A stretch of 64,000 nt of DNA. Origin: Leptoclinus maculatus (lineage: Eukaryota > Chordata > Actinopteri > Perciformes > Stichaeidae). Location of the stretch: contig JAVDOI010000119.1 in NCBI GenBank assembly GCA_032191485.1, positions 302,501 through 366,500 on the forward strand, given 5' to 3'. The first letter of the stretch is position 1. Every line of letters starts with the position of its first letter. The notes beneath the pieces were generated by a model, which was given only the letters and a program-made list of their open reading frames with translations, had not been told where the DNA came from and made no database searches. This document shows positions 11,070 to 25,000 of the stretch, piece by piece. Both the position numbers and the translations under genes were made by a program.

Positions 11070-11325
11070 GTAGCGACCTGTCAATCACAAGGTAGCCCCG
11101 CCCTAATGCTTTATGGTCTATTTGACTCTAAATGGACCATCATTTACTAAATGTACATCATGCTGTATCGAAGAAGACTTGAAACTAACGATTTAGTCCA
11201 TAAACTCAGAGAAGTAGGGCCATCTTCTCATAGACTTCTATACAATCAGACTTCTTTTTGAATGCAGGGTTAAGGGACTTCCTCATTGGCTTCCCTGTTC
11301 AGACCATGAGTTTGCCACCTGATGA
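11070..11325 (+). mobile_element. Dispersed fish repeat, copy 1
   Basis: Shares long near-identical stretches with 41558-41802 (same strand) and 58248-58497 (opposite strand): 'acctgtcaatcaca', 'gccccgcccta', 'tttatggtctatttgactc', 'aatggaccatcatttact', 'ctcatagacttctata'. The tail continues to 'cctcattggcttccctgtt'. Non-coding. Confidence 0.8.
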
Positions 11326-13389
11326 CTGCAGCTACATGAGCATTAGGATCTGTTGTGGAGGGCGGTGTGCACCTGTTTCTGTCTGTACGTGTTTAAGTAT
11401 CGTACACAGTATTTATTTCTGTTCTTCGATGTTTTAATTAACGGAGGAGGAGGGAGGGCACGTCATATCACTTTCTTATCATTTTCAACAAATTATGGAT
11501 ATCCCCCCGCTCTCTCTTCCTTTGAAGCCTCGCCAAACACCTTTATTTCATTGCTTTTTCACCCACATCAGAAGGGAGCAGTGCTAGAGCTGAGTAGACA
11601 GGTGAGAGTGGCTCCAGCCTGCGGGGCCATCTGTGAGTTTCTGTTCTGCTCTGCCTGGCTCCAGAGTAATTGGCCGTCAAATGATTCAAATGTTTCAAGG
11701 GCTGGCGGGTGGGCGCTATCTACAGACATGTCTGTGAGCGTCGTGCTGCTTTGTGGGCCCGCTGCCCCCACCTACACCTGCCGGACCGTCTTATATGCGT
11801 TGGAGTCTCTTGACTGTCGGCCTGTCCATCTGCCCGTCGACGTCCGTCCATTTGTGCACGTGTCTGTCAGTCTGGTCTGTCTGGTCTGTCTGGGTCCGAC
11901 GGGCTGCAGCAGTTGGAGATAACATGTAATTGATTAACCACCTGCTCTTTTTGGAGACGAAACGGCAGCTTCCCCTCTGAAGGGGCGACAGACCGAAATA
12001 GCCCTCAAATCTCCCACTCTGGACTGTTCAATGTGTTTTATGAACGTGATCATCTTCAGCAGTTTTAAATGTCATTCTGTGATGTTTTTGAGCTCAATTT
12101 CTGTACATTTTTGGACTGAACTTGTTTTGGTTTGAGAAGCTTCAGTGTCTGCGATCTATTTGCAGTAATAATAACAGTTGGTGCTCATGAGATCTACCAG
12201 CACTATTCTTGTAACTGCTGCCAATAGCAAAGAATATTACCATATGACAGAACATGCAGCCAACAAAAGATACAGTAATCATGAATATCTTTTGGGAAAT
12301 AGAAGAAACAAAAACAGAAGTCAGAAAACTAATCCCAAAAACATGTGCATGTGGTTACACCATGAGTAGGTCACAGGTCACTTCTTCTGCTGGGTAGTCC
12401 ACCGTTTGTTGAAAAGTGGTTTCCAGACTTCCATATGAGTTTGATTCTCCGAGCTCCAAGCTAAAGTGAGGCAGAGTGTGATGACCTGAGCGATGTGATT
12501 CTCTATGACTATAGATGTGACCTATCTAGGTCACAGGTGAACCACGTATGGCTTTTATATCTTGTCACATATGAGAGACCAGAGGGGGCGGAGCCACAGC
12601 GCATAGGCAAGTGTACCTGTGTTCAGTTTGACCCATCGCTCAAGGGAGGATACGTTAGCATAGCATAGATTTTGTTTGTAACTTAGTCTATGTACAGTCT
12701 TGAATCGTATAAATCGATGTCTAGTCTGGACCTTAAAAAGGATTGGGAGGGAGGAAATGAACCAACATCCCAAAATGTTGAACTATTGCGTTAAAGCCCA
12801 GATTCTATTTTAACAACTGCATTATTACATCAAATGTAAGATTCAAGATGCATATTTTTGTATAATCCCCCAGGTTGAAGTGCCTAACGAGTCGCCCAGC
12901 TGCAACGATACCTGATGCACAAACATGTTAAATCCGTCATTTATCGCCACCTGCAGTGTGTGTGCAAAACAGACAACTTAGTCCCCAGTTCACCCATTCG
13001 GCAGGAAGCCACAATGTTGCATGCATTAACAGTAAGTCTGCACTGCATCAATTCGTTAAGCTGCGAGGTTGTCCGCTGTGTGTCTGCTGGCATACGTATC
13101 TGTCCGGGATTCCACCAGTGTAGGCCTATTGCAAGCCCGGCGTAACGTTAGCGAGTGTGACGTTGAGTATGAAGTTAGCAGCAACGTTAAAGCTGTGAAT
13201 TTAGCAGTGCAGTGTGTGTACAGTTTATTTATCGGTGAATAAATGCTACAACTCCTCAATACCTGAGCCAGCCACCTGCTGATTAGAATGGGGGGGTTAG
13301 CCCTGAAGTTAATATCAAGTCAGGCTTAGTTAAGGTAGGTTGATTATTCTCCTTTATGTGACAAGCCACTCCTCTGACTTTTGCTCTGC

Positions 13390-13405
13390 TTTTTTTTTTT
13401 TTTTT
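13390..13405. repeat. Poly-T run
   Basis: About 16 consecutive T. Confidence 0.9.
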
Positions 13406-13639
13406 ATATTTCGGTCAAAATACTCGACAATTCCACGGTTATCTATTCACATTTGAATTGTCCACAGGAAGCCTGTCATTGCATCACACCAATTAGGCGC
13501 CAGTCCACTGTTTATATAATATAGTTACATCATGCCGTATCCATCCCATGACACTGTGTTTGTATCCCATTGCTCTGTATTATTTATTATAGTTATTATT
13601 ATACGTTATTTCTAAGGCTTTTCAGTGTTTTCCTGAGCC

Positions 13640-13800
13640 TCTCCACTGTGCTCTCGCAGTAGCAGTGTAGTCCGGCGGAGGCTAATGAAGCGTCATGTTT
13701 CTTTCCCTGCAGACCTGTTCTTCTAATTAGCCTCTAGTGCTCCACCATACCTTAATTACACTGCAGATTGGAGCTTTGGCTGCTTTAAGCAAAACAAATG
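13640..13800. promoter_or_regulatory. Candidate conserved non-coding element
   Basis: Repeat-free block with TTCTAATTAGCCTC and CCTTAATTACACTGCAG in GC-mixed context, similar in texture to the block at 840-1180. Inference only. Confidence 0.25.
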
Positions 13801-15164
13801 AAGGCTGGCACACTATACAGGTGTGTACCCCAGTGGATTAATAAAAGACAAGCAGCGTAGACTAACCCTACTTAAAGTCCAAGGAACTAAGGGATGTCTG
13901 TATGTGAGGGATTAAGAACGGCTTCTAGATGACCACAAAGGAAGGGTATGCACTGATGATGAATGCTACCTACTTCTAGTAAACCAGAAGCATTGGCTTT
14001 CTTTAGCGTCGCCTCTTGCATGAAAGGAGCAGCTTTTTGACCTCTCCCCTCCCAAGCCAGAAGGTTACTGGTTCTCTGGAGCCCTCCTTTACCCATGCCA
14101 CAGTAAAGGTCAGATTGTCTCTGTGTGGGAGACGCGTAGAAAAGGGAAATTGTCTGGAGAGGAAAAAAAAACAGCAGAGGAGAATATTGAGAATATTGTT
14201 ATAGATGGCGAATGCATAGTGGGATAGATATACATGTATAATGGGAAACAAAATGACCTGCAAGAGATGTGACCAGCCCTGTGAGATCAACGCTCTCAGA
14301 TCACAACACGGCGACTGTATCAGATTATTCACTTGGTCTGCACCGCAATCAGCCGGATGCACACATATAGCGAGATATGCTGAAAAGGAATAAAGCAAAA
14401 ACTCCACAAGGACTAAGCCAGACAGTAAACGGACGCAGAGGTGGCGGAGCGCAGCAGATATTATTAAGAGTTGGAGGGCGCAGACATGCGGACCATCATG
14501 TTTTATTAAGAAGTGTTTTTCCCAGCCAGAGACATGAGTCAGACGCTCCTTTCAGGCCTGTAATAAGCCAAGGGGCTCCCGCTGCGCCAGGTCCCCGACC
14601 CAGCAAGATGTTACACACCCACACTCCTTTAGCCCAAAAGTTCTACATTCAAAGAACTCATTGTCGAAAACAAACTTAGTCACAAATTGGCTGTGCTGCT
14701 CACCCGTTTGACAATAGACAAAAGACCTGTTCTGCATCTTTCCCGTTGCCCACTTTTATACCGCACGGTGAGAAAAGAAAAGAGCCTCGACAGATTCACT
14801 TGTTTATTCGTCGTCAACAAAACGCCAGCGAGGAGACTGAAGAGATGAAATCAAGTGAAGCGGTCCCTAATCCCTCTCAGTTTCCTCTTCATCTCGGTAA
14901 GCGGGAGAGAGAATTCTCTAGCGGGAGACGGTGCCAGGACACTGCCCCGGACAGTCGGCGACAATTCCTGTGTGAACGCTGTTATATATCCTGCCAGCCA
15001 CGTGCATGTGCGCCACACTCGTCTCGTGTACCGGTAGGAGTGAGCATTTGTCCTCCTCCTTGGCAGTCTGAGTGAACAGACGGAGCAGGAGGAAGCAGCC
15101 ATTTGGTCTGCCAGTCTGCCTGCTTGTGTTACAGTTGCGGCCACTGGACATGCTCCAGGTATTA

Positions 15165-15262
15165 TCCATATATAAATATATATATGAATATATATATATT
15201 TACATATTTATGTATATATATTTACATATGTATATATTTTATATATATATATATATATATAT
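15165..15262. repeat. AT-rich TA microsatellite
   Basis: Imperfect (TA)n/ATATTTA array of about 95 bp, ending in a pure (AT) run. A second (TA) array is at 19525-19560. Confidence 0.9.
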
Positions 15263-16035
15263 GCACCCCCCCTTTCCTCCAGATGATTGTTATGCCTATT
15301 GGCAGCGGATCATGTCGGGACACCTCTCATGAGCACAGCTGCCTCTCCTCTTCTGTGAGATTGCAGTTGACGTCGCACTGACCACACAGCCTTCACAGAG
15401 TGAGGATTTGCTGCGCTGTTTAAATTGACGGGGCATAAATTGGGTGATTAAAAAAAACCTCAAGAAGTCAGAACGCTTGACGAACAGGGCAGTGTTTATT
15501 TCTTCTTATTTTTAATGTTGTTTTTCTTCAGCGTGCAACTGTTTCCCCAAATACCAATACACACTTGAAATGATTTATGATTAACACTATTTGCATACAT
15601 AATTTCTATCACGTACAGCTCTACGTACAGAGCGGAGTACATGCTGTATTTTTGCAGAATGTACTGGGTCATGTTTTAGAAATTAATCAGGGGGGGGGGG
15701 TATATTGTCCCACGATTTATGCTGTTAAATTTATCTTGAGGCCATATATGGAGTGCCAGTGACTTCAGCTGCATTGGGCGAATTAGGGCATTTTGCCATT
15801 GGAGCGACATGAAGGCACATCTTTAGCCATTTGGAAAAAAATAAATAAACAGGAATGTGAGAGGAAGATTAAAAATGTGATTTTGTGGCGGAGCTGGATG
15901 GGCAGACTGTATCTGTTTGATTCCCAAAAGCTGACAGGGAATATGGGCAAAGTCAGGACCTTGAGAAAACCAATTCATACGCACAAGCATCCACTTTCTG
16001 TTCTCTGTCAGTTTGCCTCTATCTCCTCCTCCTTC

Positions 16036-16038
<3 letters not shown>

Positions 16039-16083
<45 letters not shown>
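16039..16083. repeat. CA microsatellite
   Basis: Pure (CA)22 or so. Confidence 0.95.
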
Positions 16084-16086
<3 letters not shown>

Positions 16087-16772
16087 CAACTCCGTTCAGC
16101 CAAAACACCCATGGGGGAGAGCGTCTGGTTGCTGGAAATGTCAAACTGCTTTGTCACGTCCAATCTCAGTCAGGGAGCGTAACCACGGTGTGTGTAGAGT
16201 TGGACTAGCAGCTGTATTAGTCTGGGTTGAGTTTACACGATGACAAGGATTCACATTTGCAACAACAGTGAATGGAATGTTGTGCTCAATAACAAGCTAA
16301 TAAATTAAAAACATAAGACGAAAAGACGAGAGTAAAGAGCAGAAAATACGACCTCATAAAACGTCACGCCAGCTTTAAATCTTGTTTGCACGGAGCACCA
16401 GCAGTTTAACTTCTCGCCCCCTCTGCAGTGATGTAGGCGTTTACTCCGGGGCGTGTCCGTACACTGTGACATCACCGCTGGGCGTGGCTACAGGCGGAGG
16501 TGCCAGAGCAATGGAGCAATTGGAGTAGAAGTGTCCTCATTATTCAATTAACCCACTTTTTTCCTAATAATAATAATATAACAATAATAATAATTTAGTT
16601 TCACTGCGATCATGGACTCAATGTAGAACATAAGGAAAAGAGAAGCGTATATTTATTGAACCTGCTTGGTCTACCGACTCCAGCCAAAGATTAGCAGAAA
16701 GAATGATTGTACTGATTGCCGAAATGCCGGACGGATCAGCCCGTCTATGTTAGGCCAGCCAGCCCACCTATA

Positions 16773-18294
16773 GTAAGCTCCAGTGGCGGGCCGTGCATTG
16801 TATACCTGGGCCTTCACTGCTGTCCTGCAGCTGAAACACAGCTACGTTTATTATGTGTTTCATGTAAAAATGAAGCTCAACACCTGTAAATACACTAACT
16901 GCAGAGAATACACTGAGAGTGCGTCTCCTCTCTGCTCTGACTGCAGCGTCTCCTCTGCTGTGAGAGTAACCTGTGAGTGCTTTGGGGCGGCGGAGGGGCT
17001 CACGGCAGCACCCGCTGCTCGTTACCACAGTAACTGTAGAACGTACGTGTTTTAACGTCATCGAGTCAAAACACCAGAACAACTCTCCAACAACACCAGA
17101 ACAAGTCTCCAACAACACCAGAACAAGTCTCCAACAACACCAGCAAAGTCTCCAACAACACCAGAACAAGTCTCCAACAACACCAGAACAAGTCTCCAAC
17201 AACACCAGAACAAGTCTCCAACAACACCAGAACAAGTCTCCAACAACACCAGAACAAGTCTCCAACAACACCAGAACAAGTCTCCAACAACACCAGAACA
17301 AGTCTCCAACAACACCAGAACAAGTCTCTAGATTTGTCTCTAGTAGCTTTTGACAAAAATAGTCACCCTGAGGGTTTGGAAAGTCGCCAGATTTAGTGAG
17401 AAAGTCGGCAAGTTGGCAACACTGGCACCGGCTAAATATGTCCCCAGAGCAACATAGGACGTAACAATGGTTCCTATCACATATTAAACCAAACAAAAAT
17501 CCATCTTCATAAAAACAAGTTGTACAAATAATAATATACAAACAAGCATATTAAAGCTACTGCAGATGTAAAAACAAGAGCAGTTGACTTACCAGAGCTG
17601 CTGTTCACTATTTAAAGACAAAGTCCATCCTCCTTTCTTTGTTAATAAAGAGTTTAATCTCACGGTTGTTCAGTACATCCGTGCGTTTTAGTTCCAGTAA
17701 GAAGTCCTTCTGGATTCATGGACACCAGTGAAGACAGTCGAGCCTCCCCAGTTGTATTTCTTGAATACGTTTTAATGCGTTTGAGGCTGAAAATGTCCGC
17801 TCAACAGAGGCAGCAGATATTGGGATTGTCACCGCCCAACATGTCAGGCTAGCCTACTGACCAATCACGTACTTGTAGGCCAGCTAGCAGGCTCTGGCAC
17901 GTCAAAGAATACGCCCAACATGTCAAACTAAAGATCTGATTGGTTGAACACTATGACAATCAACAATATCGTCCCCATTCACTTAAACTGCACATGGATT
18001 CACTTGTGAGTCTGCAGGCCTCGGGCCTCTCTTCTTACCTAGAGACACAGAGGTGAAATCTGATTGGATAAAAGCTCTACTTAAAACAAGCTGCACTGGA
18101 AGCAGAGCAACTGAGGAAGACAGTAGCTGTGCAATGAGAACATAAGATAATGGGGAAAATATTTTTATAAATTATAATACATGTAGTGTATTTAAGAAAA
18201 ATTATTAAATTATAAAATAGCTATAACTTTGTGATTCTGTTTAGGCCAGCAGAGAAGGCTTTGAAGGCCCTGACGGCCCACCGCTGGTAAGCTC
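16773..18294 (-). mobile_element. Non-autonomous hAT element, copy 1, with 8-bp target duplication
   Basis: The body, 16781-18286 (1506 bp), starts CAGTGGCGGGCCGTG and ends CGGCCCACCGCTG, imperfect terminal inverted repeats. It is flanked by a perfect 8-bp duplication GTAAGCTC (16773-16780 and 18287-18294), the hAT hallmark. On the minus strand around 17690-17830 is a frameshifted hAT dimerisation-domain remnant (SVERTFSA, then LKRIKTYSRNTTGEARLSS after a 1-base shift). The 3' half, from about 17870, is nearly identical to the copy at 45733-47161. A 22-bp minisatellite lies inside. No intact transposase, so it depends on an element elsewhere. Confidence 0.9.
17069..17332. repeat. 22-bp minisatellite inside hAT copy 1
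   Basis: About 12 tandem copies of AACAACACCAGAACAAGTCT plus CC, with one shortened unit. Absent from the sister element at 45733. Being free of stops in several frames, it produces long spurious open frames on both strands. Confidence 0.9.
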
Positions 18295-19907
18295 GCTGAT
18301 CGGACAGGTTTTGGCTGAGGAGATGGAATATTCGCTAAGGAGACGAATCAAAGAGTCGGCCCTTTTAGGCGTTTTTGTTTTCATAGCACCCTCAATCTAA
18401 CTAAGACTAGTGCAGGTGGCTGTTTTTTTGACTTAATTCAAGAGGTTAGGTGGTGTAGACATGTAGGAAATCAGTTTTAAATGACTGTAATTTTAAAGAA
18501 ACAAGAAGCATAACCGTGATTCTAACCTCCTCCCAGCGGCATTTTAAAGTGCTTTAACAATCGTGCTACTCGCTCCAACCTTTCAGAAATATTAATACCA
18601 TAAGAGGACCTTGTCAGGTAAACACAAACAAAAGTCACCTTATGTGTTAAAATGCTGCCATTTTGTCCTGGTGATGACATTCTCTCTAAATCTGCTGCTC
18701 TTTCCGTTTGTCACTAAATATGATTTTATTTTTTACACTTTTTTTTAGTTCCTTAATTAAAACAGCAATGAATCATCCACAAGTTCAAAAGCTTCATCAG
18801 ATAATTACATACACGAGTTCCGTCATCATCACTCTTTCTCTGATTACCAATTGTGGATCAGGTTTTCTAGAGTTTGCACTGTTGGTGTATTTGTGTGTAG
18901 GAGGGTAGATGGCAGTGGTCCCATTTTCCCGACTTTCCAAACACTCTTCATCTTTCCTAAAGTCTTCCTCGCTTTTTTCTCTCTTCACTTTTCCCTCACA
19001 TGTCTTTTTTTAGGGTGAGCTATTCTACCCACTCTCAAGCTGTTCATGATGCCACATACATGCCGATCACATCTGTCATACGTTCCGGTGTTTGTCTAAG
19101 TGAGGAGTGCAAGTTTTTGTCCAAACATTCTTTTTTTTTGGGGGGGGGGTATGTTTCCCCTCCCATTCTTTTAAGTCCCGACTGTTTCCATTATGTGATG
19201 TTGTTGGAGGTGTTCAATGCCCCTGCTATCCCCCGCTATCCCCCACGGGAAATAACCTGCGTTTCTCGCCCCTTCCCTGTCTGTTTCTGTCTGAATGCAC
19301 ACTGATTCTGCTGTCTGGGTGGATGTTCCTCCCAGCGACCAATGAAAGGCTCCTGATTGCTTTGAATTGCCTGCTGTTTAGCTGTCGGCCCTCTCTGCCT
19401 GTTTCCACCTCGTAATATACAGTACAGTGTATAGAACCTGTGTCTGTACCATCACATGTTTATTCTCTCCTTGAATATCTGACAGTCATCATCTGTCTTC
19501 CAGTCTGTGCTCTCGGAAGCTATATAAATATGTATATATATATATATATATGTATATATAATTGATGGTATTAACATCAAATTGACATTCAAGGACAGGC
19601 AGAGTTAAGTCTCATCACCTGTTTTTCACAATGACTCTTGTTCTGTGGTACATTACACCTTACCTGTCTTCCTGTTTGTCCATCATGTGTGTGAGTTATA
19701 ACCTTCAATCAGACTATTATTTAGACTAGTATCTCAGATAATGCTTTACTTTATTATCATGGTATTCCTGGCTCACATCCGTAGACCACAGTTTGATGAA
19801 GCTCAATGGGAAACTAAATGAAAATGTCCGTCCATTTCCCACGCACCTCTTCGCCCGTCGTCTGCTATTGACATTGATTGCAACCGAACGCTGCTCTGTC
19901 TCCACAG

Positions 19908-20039
19908 CAACTGATGCGGACCTCCGTGTTCCACATGTTCATCTTGAGCATGGTCGCCGTGGACGTCATCGTTGCCGCTAGCAACTACTACAAAGGCGAG
20001 AACTACCGCCGGCACTATGACGAGTTTTACCTGGCAGAG
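19908..20039 (+). CDS. nalcn: nalcn exon w5: domain II S1
   Basis: 44 codons, phase 0 at both ends. QLMRTSVFHMFILSMVAVDV followed by IVAASNYYKGENYRRHYDEF: the first transmembrane helix of domain II and the S1-S2 extracellular loop. Acceptor CTCCACAG; donor GAG|GTGAGA. Confidence 0.97.
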
Positions 20040-20591
20040 GTGAGATGATGCTTTCCTTCAATTTCCTGCTTTTTCTTTCAACTCCAAATGTCAACCTTGG
20101 ATTTGAACATTGACACACGCCCTTTGAGCATGGCTTTAATTTAAAGCTCTGTTTTCATTTGTTTTATTAGATAACAAACAGTATGAGATCATCTGTTGGT
20201 CAAAGCCCGTTGAAGGACACAGACAAAGGGTTTGTCTCTCCTTATTTGGAATGCCCTCCGTGGTAATGTCATGGTCTGTTATTAATAGGGATTTAGTTCT
20301 TGCGTAATCTCAGTGCCTCATGATATTACCACTTTCGTGATGTATGGTCCAAACAAGGTTATAATCCATACCTTTGTATATTCATCAATAATGGACATTT
20401 TCATTAATCAACTTTCGTATATGTATATTTCTTTATTAGCTCTTTAGATTTAGATTTTTGGTTTAAATTGTACACGCGTGTGCACTGTATGTGTCATGCA
20501 GGTTGGTTTGATGTCATCAGTATGCAGGTGGTAAAGCGCCAACAAAGACTGTGAGGAGTGTAATCACCTCCTCCGTCCCCTTCATACCTCT

Positions 20592-20868
<277 letters not shown>

Positions 20869-21115
20869 CTGAATGGAGGAGATAAGAAAAAGGAAGGAAA
20901 AAGAAAATAACAAAACACAGAATATCACCTTCCCCCTCTCTCTCCTTCCATATCATTCAGCCATCGATCTGCACATTTGTTCCAATCTGTGTGAAGGCTG
21001 TGGAGGGAAAAATAGAAAATGGAGGCACTGGGTTCAGAGCTAAACGCAGAAATGCTTTATTGGTGAGGTGCCAATTTCATTCCCTCCTTTTGCCTGTACT
21101 CCCCCTGCTGAAGAC

Positions 21116-21535
21116 AGTGGTGGTGGAAGCATTCAGATGCTTTACTTAAAGGGGTCCTCTGAGGATTTAGTATGGCACATAAAGGTCTGAAACAGAAAGG
21201 GAGAAATCAAAGCAACAGAGAACAAGCTATCCCGATGTTCCCCTGCTCGGGGTCAAGCTCCAAAAACACATACCTGGTGGCGTCTTTTCTTATTTCGATC
21301 TCCGCTACAGGAAAACTGCATTTAAGTGGTGTAGCTGGTGGATGCTGAGCTACTTTATACTATTGGGCAGTTCACGCATTAGTGAGGCATTGTTTTATAA
21401 ATTGAACGTATATTTTGATAAATCTTCAAAATAACTATAGCTGTCAAATAAGTAGCAGGAAAAGTACAATGTTTTCCCTCTGAGGTGTGCTACAGTAGAA
21501 GAGTAAAGTACAGTTTGAGTACATTGTACTTGTTT
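21116..21535 (+). mobile_element. Remnant of a fish hAT-type repeat ('agtggtggaag...tttactta')
   Basis: The left end CAGTGGTGGTGGAAGCATTC followed by AGATGCTTTACTTAAA, and the right part with 'gctgtcaaataagtagcag', 'aaaagtacaatgttttccct' and 'tttgagtacattgtactt', are the familiar two halves of a widespread percomorph repeat. The middle is replaced by unrelated sequence and no clean right terminus was found. Confidence 0.5.
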
Positions 21536-21842
21536 GTCTTGTTTTATCCTGTTTGTCTGTCTCTAATAAAAAATGGTCACCATGTGTATATCCATGCGTT
21601 CCCTTTGATAGAACTTTATTTTTCTCACATGCCTCCACAGCGGACGGAGTGAATCCTTGATTAATTGAAGTAAACAGAGGCCAAGTTTAGAATTCACGGT
21701 AGCGCGCGGGAAGTAACTGATATAGAAACATTTTCTTTTTAAGGGTGAAGTATTCCTTTAACTGCTGTGGAACAGCATCTTGTTGAGAGAGGTTTGTGGT
21801 GGCGCTGAACCGCTGATTGCTGTTTCCTCCATTCCACCCCAG

Positions 21843-22010
21843 GTCGCCTTCACTGTGCTGTTTGATCTGGAGGCTCTTCTGAAAATCTGGTGTCTGGGCT
21901 TCACCGGCTACATCAGCTCCTCTCTGCACAAGTTTGAATCTCTGTTGGTGGTGGGCACCACGCTGCACATCTACCCCTACCTCTACCACTCTCAGTTCAC
22001 CTACTTTCAG
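21843..22010 (+). CDS. nalcn: nalcn exon w6: domain II S2-S3
   Basis: 56 codons, phase 0. VAFTVLFDLEALLKIWCLGF (S2 with the conserved acidic-basic pair), TGYISSSLHKFESLLVVGTT (S3) and the S3-S4 loop ending YHSQFTYFQ. Acceptor CACCCCAG; donor CAG|GTATAG. Confidence 0.97.
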
Positions 22011-25000
22011 GTATAGATACACACACATACACATGTTTACAGTATGCACTTGCACATAAGCATGCCTGTCTGAACACACATCAATCCCTTTATATCGTGA
22101 ATGTGAAGCTCAAGCATCCTCACTTCAGATCAAATTGCAGTGTGGAACAGAATCCGTGAATCATTTAGTGACATTTCTTTCCTGTGACCATGCATTAATG
22201 AGCGAGAATCAATCGCATCACTCTCAAACCTCTCCACTATTCATTCAAAATGCTTTAAATGTACCGACACCACAAGTGGCGAACAGCGATCCGGTGAAGT
22301 GATTTTTCCAGTCGTGACCCATTTTTGAGGGACATTTGATATGTTCAGTGGAACGAGTCGTTCCCTGGTGGTTTTTAGGTGATATTTTGCATAAAACTGA
22401 GCCTTAATGTGCTCAACTCCCCGTATGTGAGGCAGAGAGCTGGCAGAGTCCTGATCGTTCTGTCAGTGTGTGACGCATTAGTCCTCACTAGAGATGTATC
22501 TAGTAGATGTGATCTACATTATGTTTGTCTAAACATTTGTGTGTGTGATCTTCCATCCTCCAGCTGTCCAGTATTTTGACTTCCCACTCTTTCATTGCCT
22601 GGGTCCAGACATTTAAATCCGCCCACTCCACCACGTTCAACATGAACCAGTATCTCGATTAAGAGGCGATGGAACCATTGAGCACCACGGGGTGACTAAC
22701 AATTAGCCAATCAGCGGTATTAGCGGGACTTACGCCGTTGTCGTCTTTGCCCCGGAAACGAGGAGTAATGATAACAACGATGGAGAAAAATGTAATATTT
22801 ACCTCTGTCGTCGTGCTACTAGATGCCGGGTTGAGAGTCTGGAACTATTACTTCCTCTGAGGCGTCTTGGTCGGCGTATCACGGCCCCTCTTGTCCACTC
22901 TTCTCGAGCCTTCCCCATTTGTGTCCGTATCGCCAAGCTCCAACTCCCACCTCTTTACAATACGTTGTGAATCTTCAACCCTGACAAGGAATCGAACACA
23001 TTTACACTAATCCTCCAGGTTAGACGGCGGGTCTAAAAGGGAGAATTATTATCTCTGAATCGGTCACTCATTGGCCTCTCTGCTGCTTGTGCTGCTGAAT
23101 ATTACTTTTTAGTTTGATATGACCCTCTTGATTAACAGAATCATTTTACATATGCAGCACGTCTCAAACTCGGGAGGTTAGTTTCGTTTTTTATTAGCAG
23201 TCCCTTTTAACTCGCACTGCTTCACTCACAAACGCACAAACACCGGCAAGTGGCAACACATCACCTGTTGACAAAGTCTTTGTCCGGTTCCCAATGCAGA
23301 CATATAAATCAACTTTGTATATTGTGACCCATGAGGCATTGGCTCCTTGTAGAAGTGTCATCCATCCAGATCCTATAAGTGCTGCACTCTGTCCAAAGTG
23401 TAACCCCGTGACCTTGCTGTGGAGGATCCGATGGGAAAGGGCTCCTTGATGGGTCTCCAATCAGCCTTGACCGTCCCAGCTGCCCTGATCCTGTCTGACT
23501 CTCTCCACACGTCTGCAATGCTTACGCTCAACCCAACGCATGCGAACGTGTCGTATGAAAACCTTTGTTGTCTTAAAACAAAAAGCAATAAATCATACCC
23601 AAGACACAGTGGTGTCAGTAGATTTATACAAGCTTTATATAAGCTTTATACATTTGCACATATTCATATTAGGGGCATTTGGCCAATGGGCAGTATTTAA
23701 AAGGTGCCTTCCTCACTCGTCACTCAACTTTTTCTGCTGCTATTCTTCCAAGTAGGTCCCGTTTGAATCATGACATTTAGTCACAATCGATGAACCTTCA
23801 GGCTCTTTGAGGACTAGGGACCACACCATCAATGCTTTCAGATTTGTATTTAATCTTATCCAACCAAAGGGTGCTTTCACTGCTTAAGACGAGCTTCACC
23901 AATTGTCTTTGGACCAAATGTCACAATGACATTTGTAATGATTTTTAATCAACCCACCTCGACACCATTCTGTGGGTTCAGTATTTGCAACGACTTCAGC
24001 AGCAGCACAATTTAACAGTTCAGTCGATGCATTCATCCGGGAAGGCGGGGCATTGTATCATTTTTGGACAATTCTGGCGGGGATGCACTGATCCAATTCT
24101 AGTTATTGGTATTTTGCCAATACGGGTTTAAAAATTCTGGATGGGATATCCGTGACGGCGACAGTGCAATTCAATTTCATGTTAAGCATTGCTTTGTCTT
24201 GCAAGAGGCTGGAGCCAGAAGCACACACAGGCGGCACAGCTGGAGAGCCATTCTCCGAGTGTCGTTTATAGTTAATCATTGGTAGCAGGCGCACAAACCT
24301 CTTTGTGGGGGAAAAACAAGCTTTTGATTCAGCCGTGCAACAACAGTCTGTTATTTGTCGTGTTCCCGACTCGCACATCTGGCCCTGAGCCTGCACCGTG
24401 GCTGGGATAACCCCTCGTAAAAGTAATTACTTTTGATTAGATTTCATTGTTTATTGCTCTTCTCATGTCTGCATGAGTAGTCGAGATATGGGTTTTTTCT
24501 TCTCTTGAAACAGTCACATTTATTTCTTTGTTTTTTCAGATATGCAACTAAATAGTTAGATATTCATGGATGTAAGCAAAGGCAACTGTGCTGTACACAC
24601 GCATCGCTGAGGCGTGTATCGTTAACAATAAGGCCACACTCACGTGCACATGCCCCAAACCAACACACACACACTTCTTCTTGTCGCCGCCCTGGTTTCC
24701 AAGAAGAGGAGCGACGACGTCCTGCTTTAATCTGGGTTCTCATGAAAGACACTGGATCCAATTTGTCGATCACGAACAGACATGAAGGCTTTCTTTTAGC
24801 ATCAGCCCGTCTCTGGCTGACCGCGTCTTTTACGTCTCTCATTCATATTTGCAAGTAAATGTTTTGCAGTTTGAGTCATGAAAACGTCTCTTAGTACGCT
24901 TTTAAAGGCACACTGCCTTTTCAGATTCCCAAGCTGTATAGTTCTCCTGCTTAGGACAAAAAGAGAGAAGATGTTTATAAGCTCATACCCTCGGTGAACC

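Larger units (their letters stand above)
7673..19907 (+). other. Intron w4-w5 (12.2 kb)
   Basis: It contains a coding-like block (9122-9468), a dispersed repeat copy (11070-11325), a candidate conserved block (13640-13800), AT and CA microsatellites, and a complete hAT element (16781-18286). A (CTG)6 tract sits at 7697-7715. Apart from poly-T runs, 7720-9070, 9500-11060, 11330-13600, 13850-15150, 15270-16030, 16100-16770 and 18300-19900 hold nothing I can assign. Confidence 0.75.

Noticed and set aside
11353..11922. 189-codon open frame
   Set aside because: No recognisable domain; partly composed of repeated 'tctgtc' sequence; no splice or expression evidence; plausible by chance in 64 kb.
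16768..17541. 257-codon minus-strand frame with repeated WCCWRLVLVL-type units
   Set aside because: It arises from the 22-bp minisatellite inside a hAT element and has no protein-like flanks.
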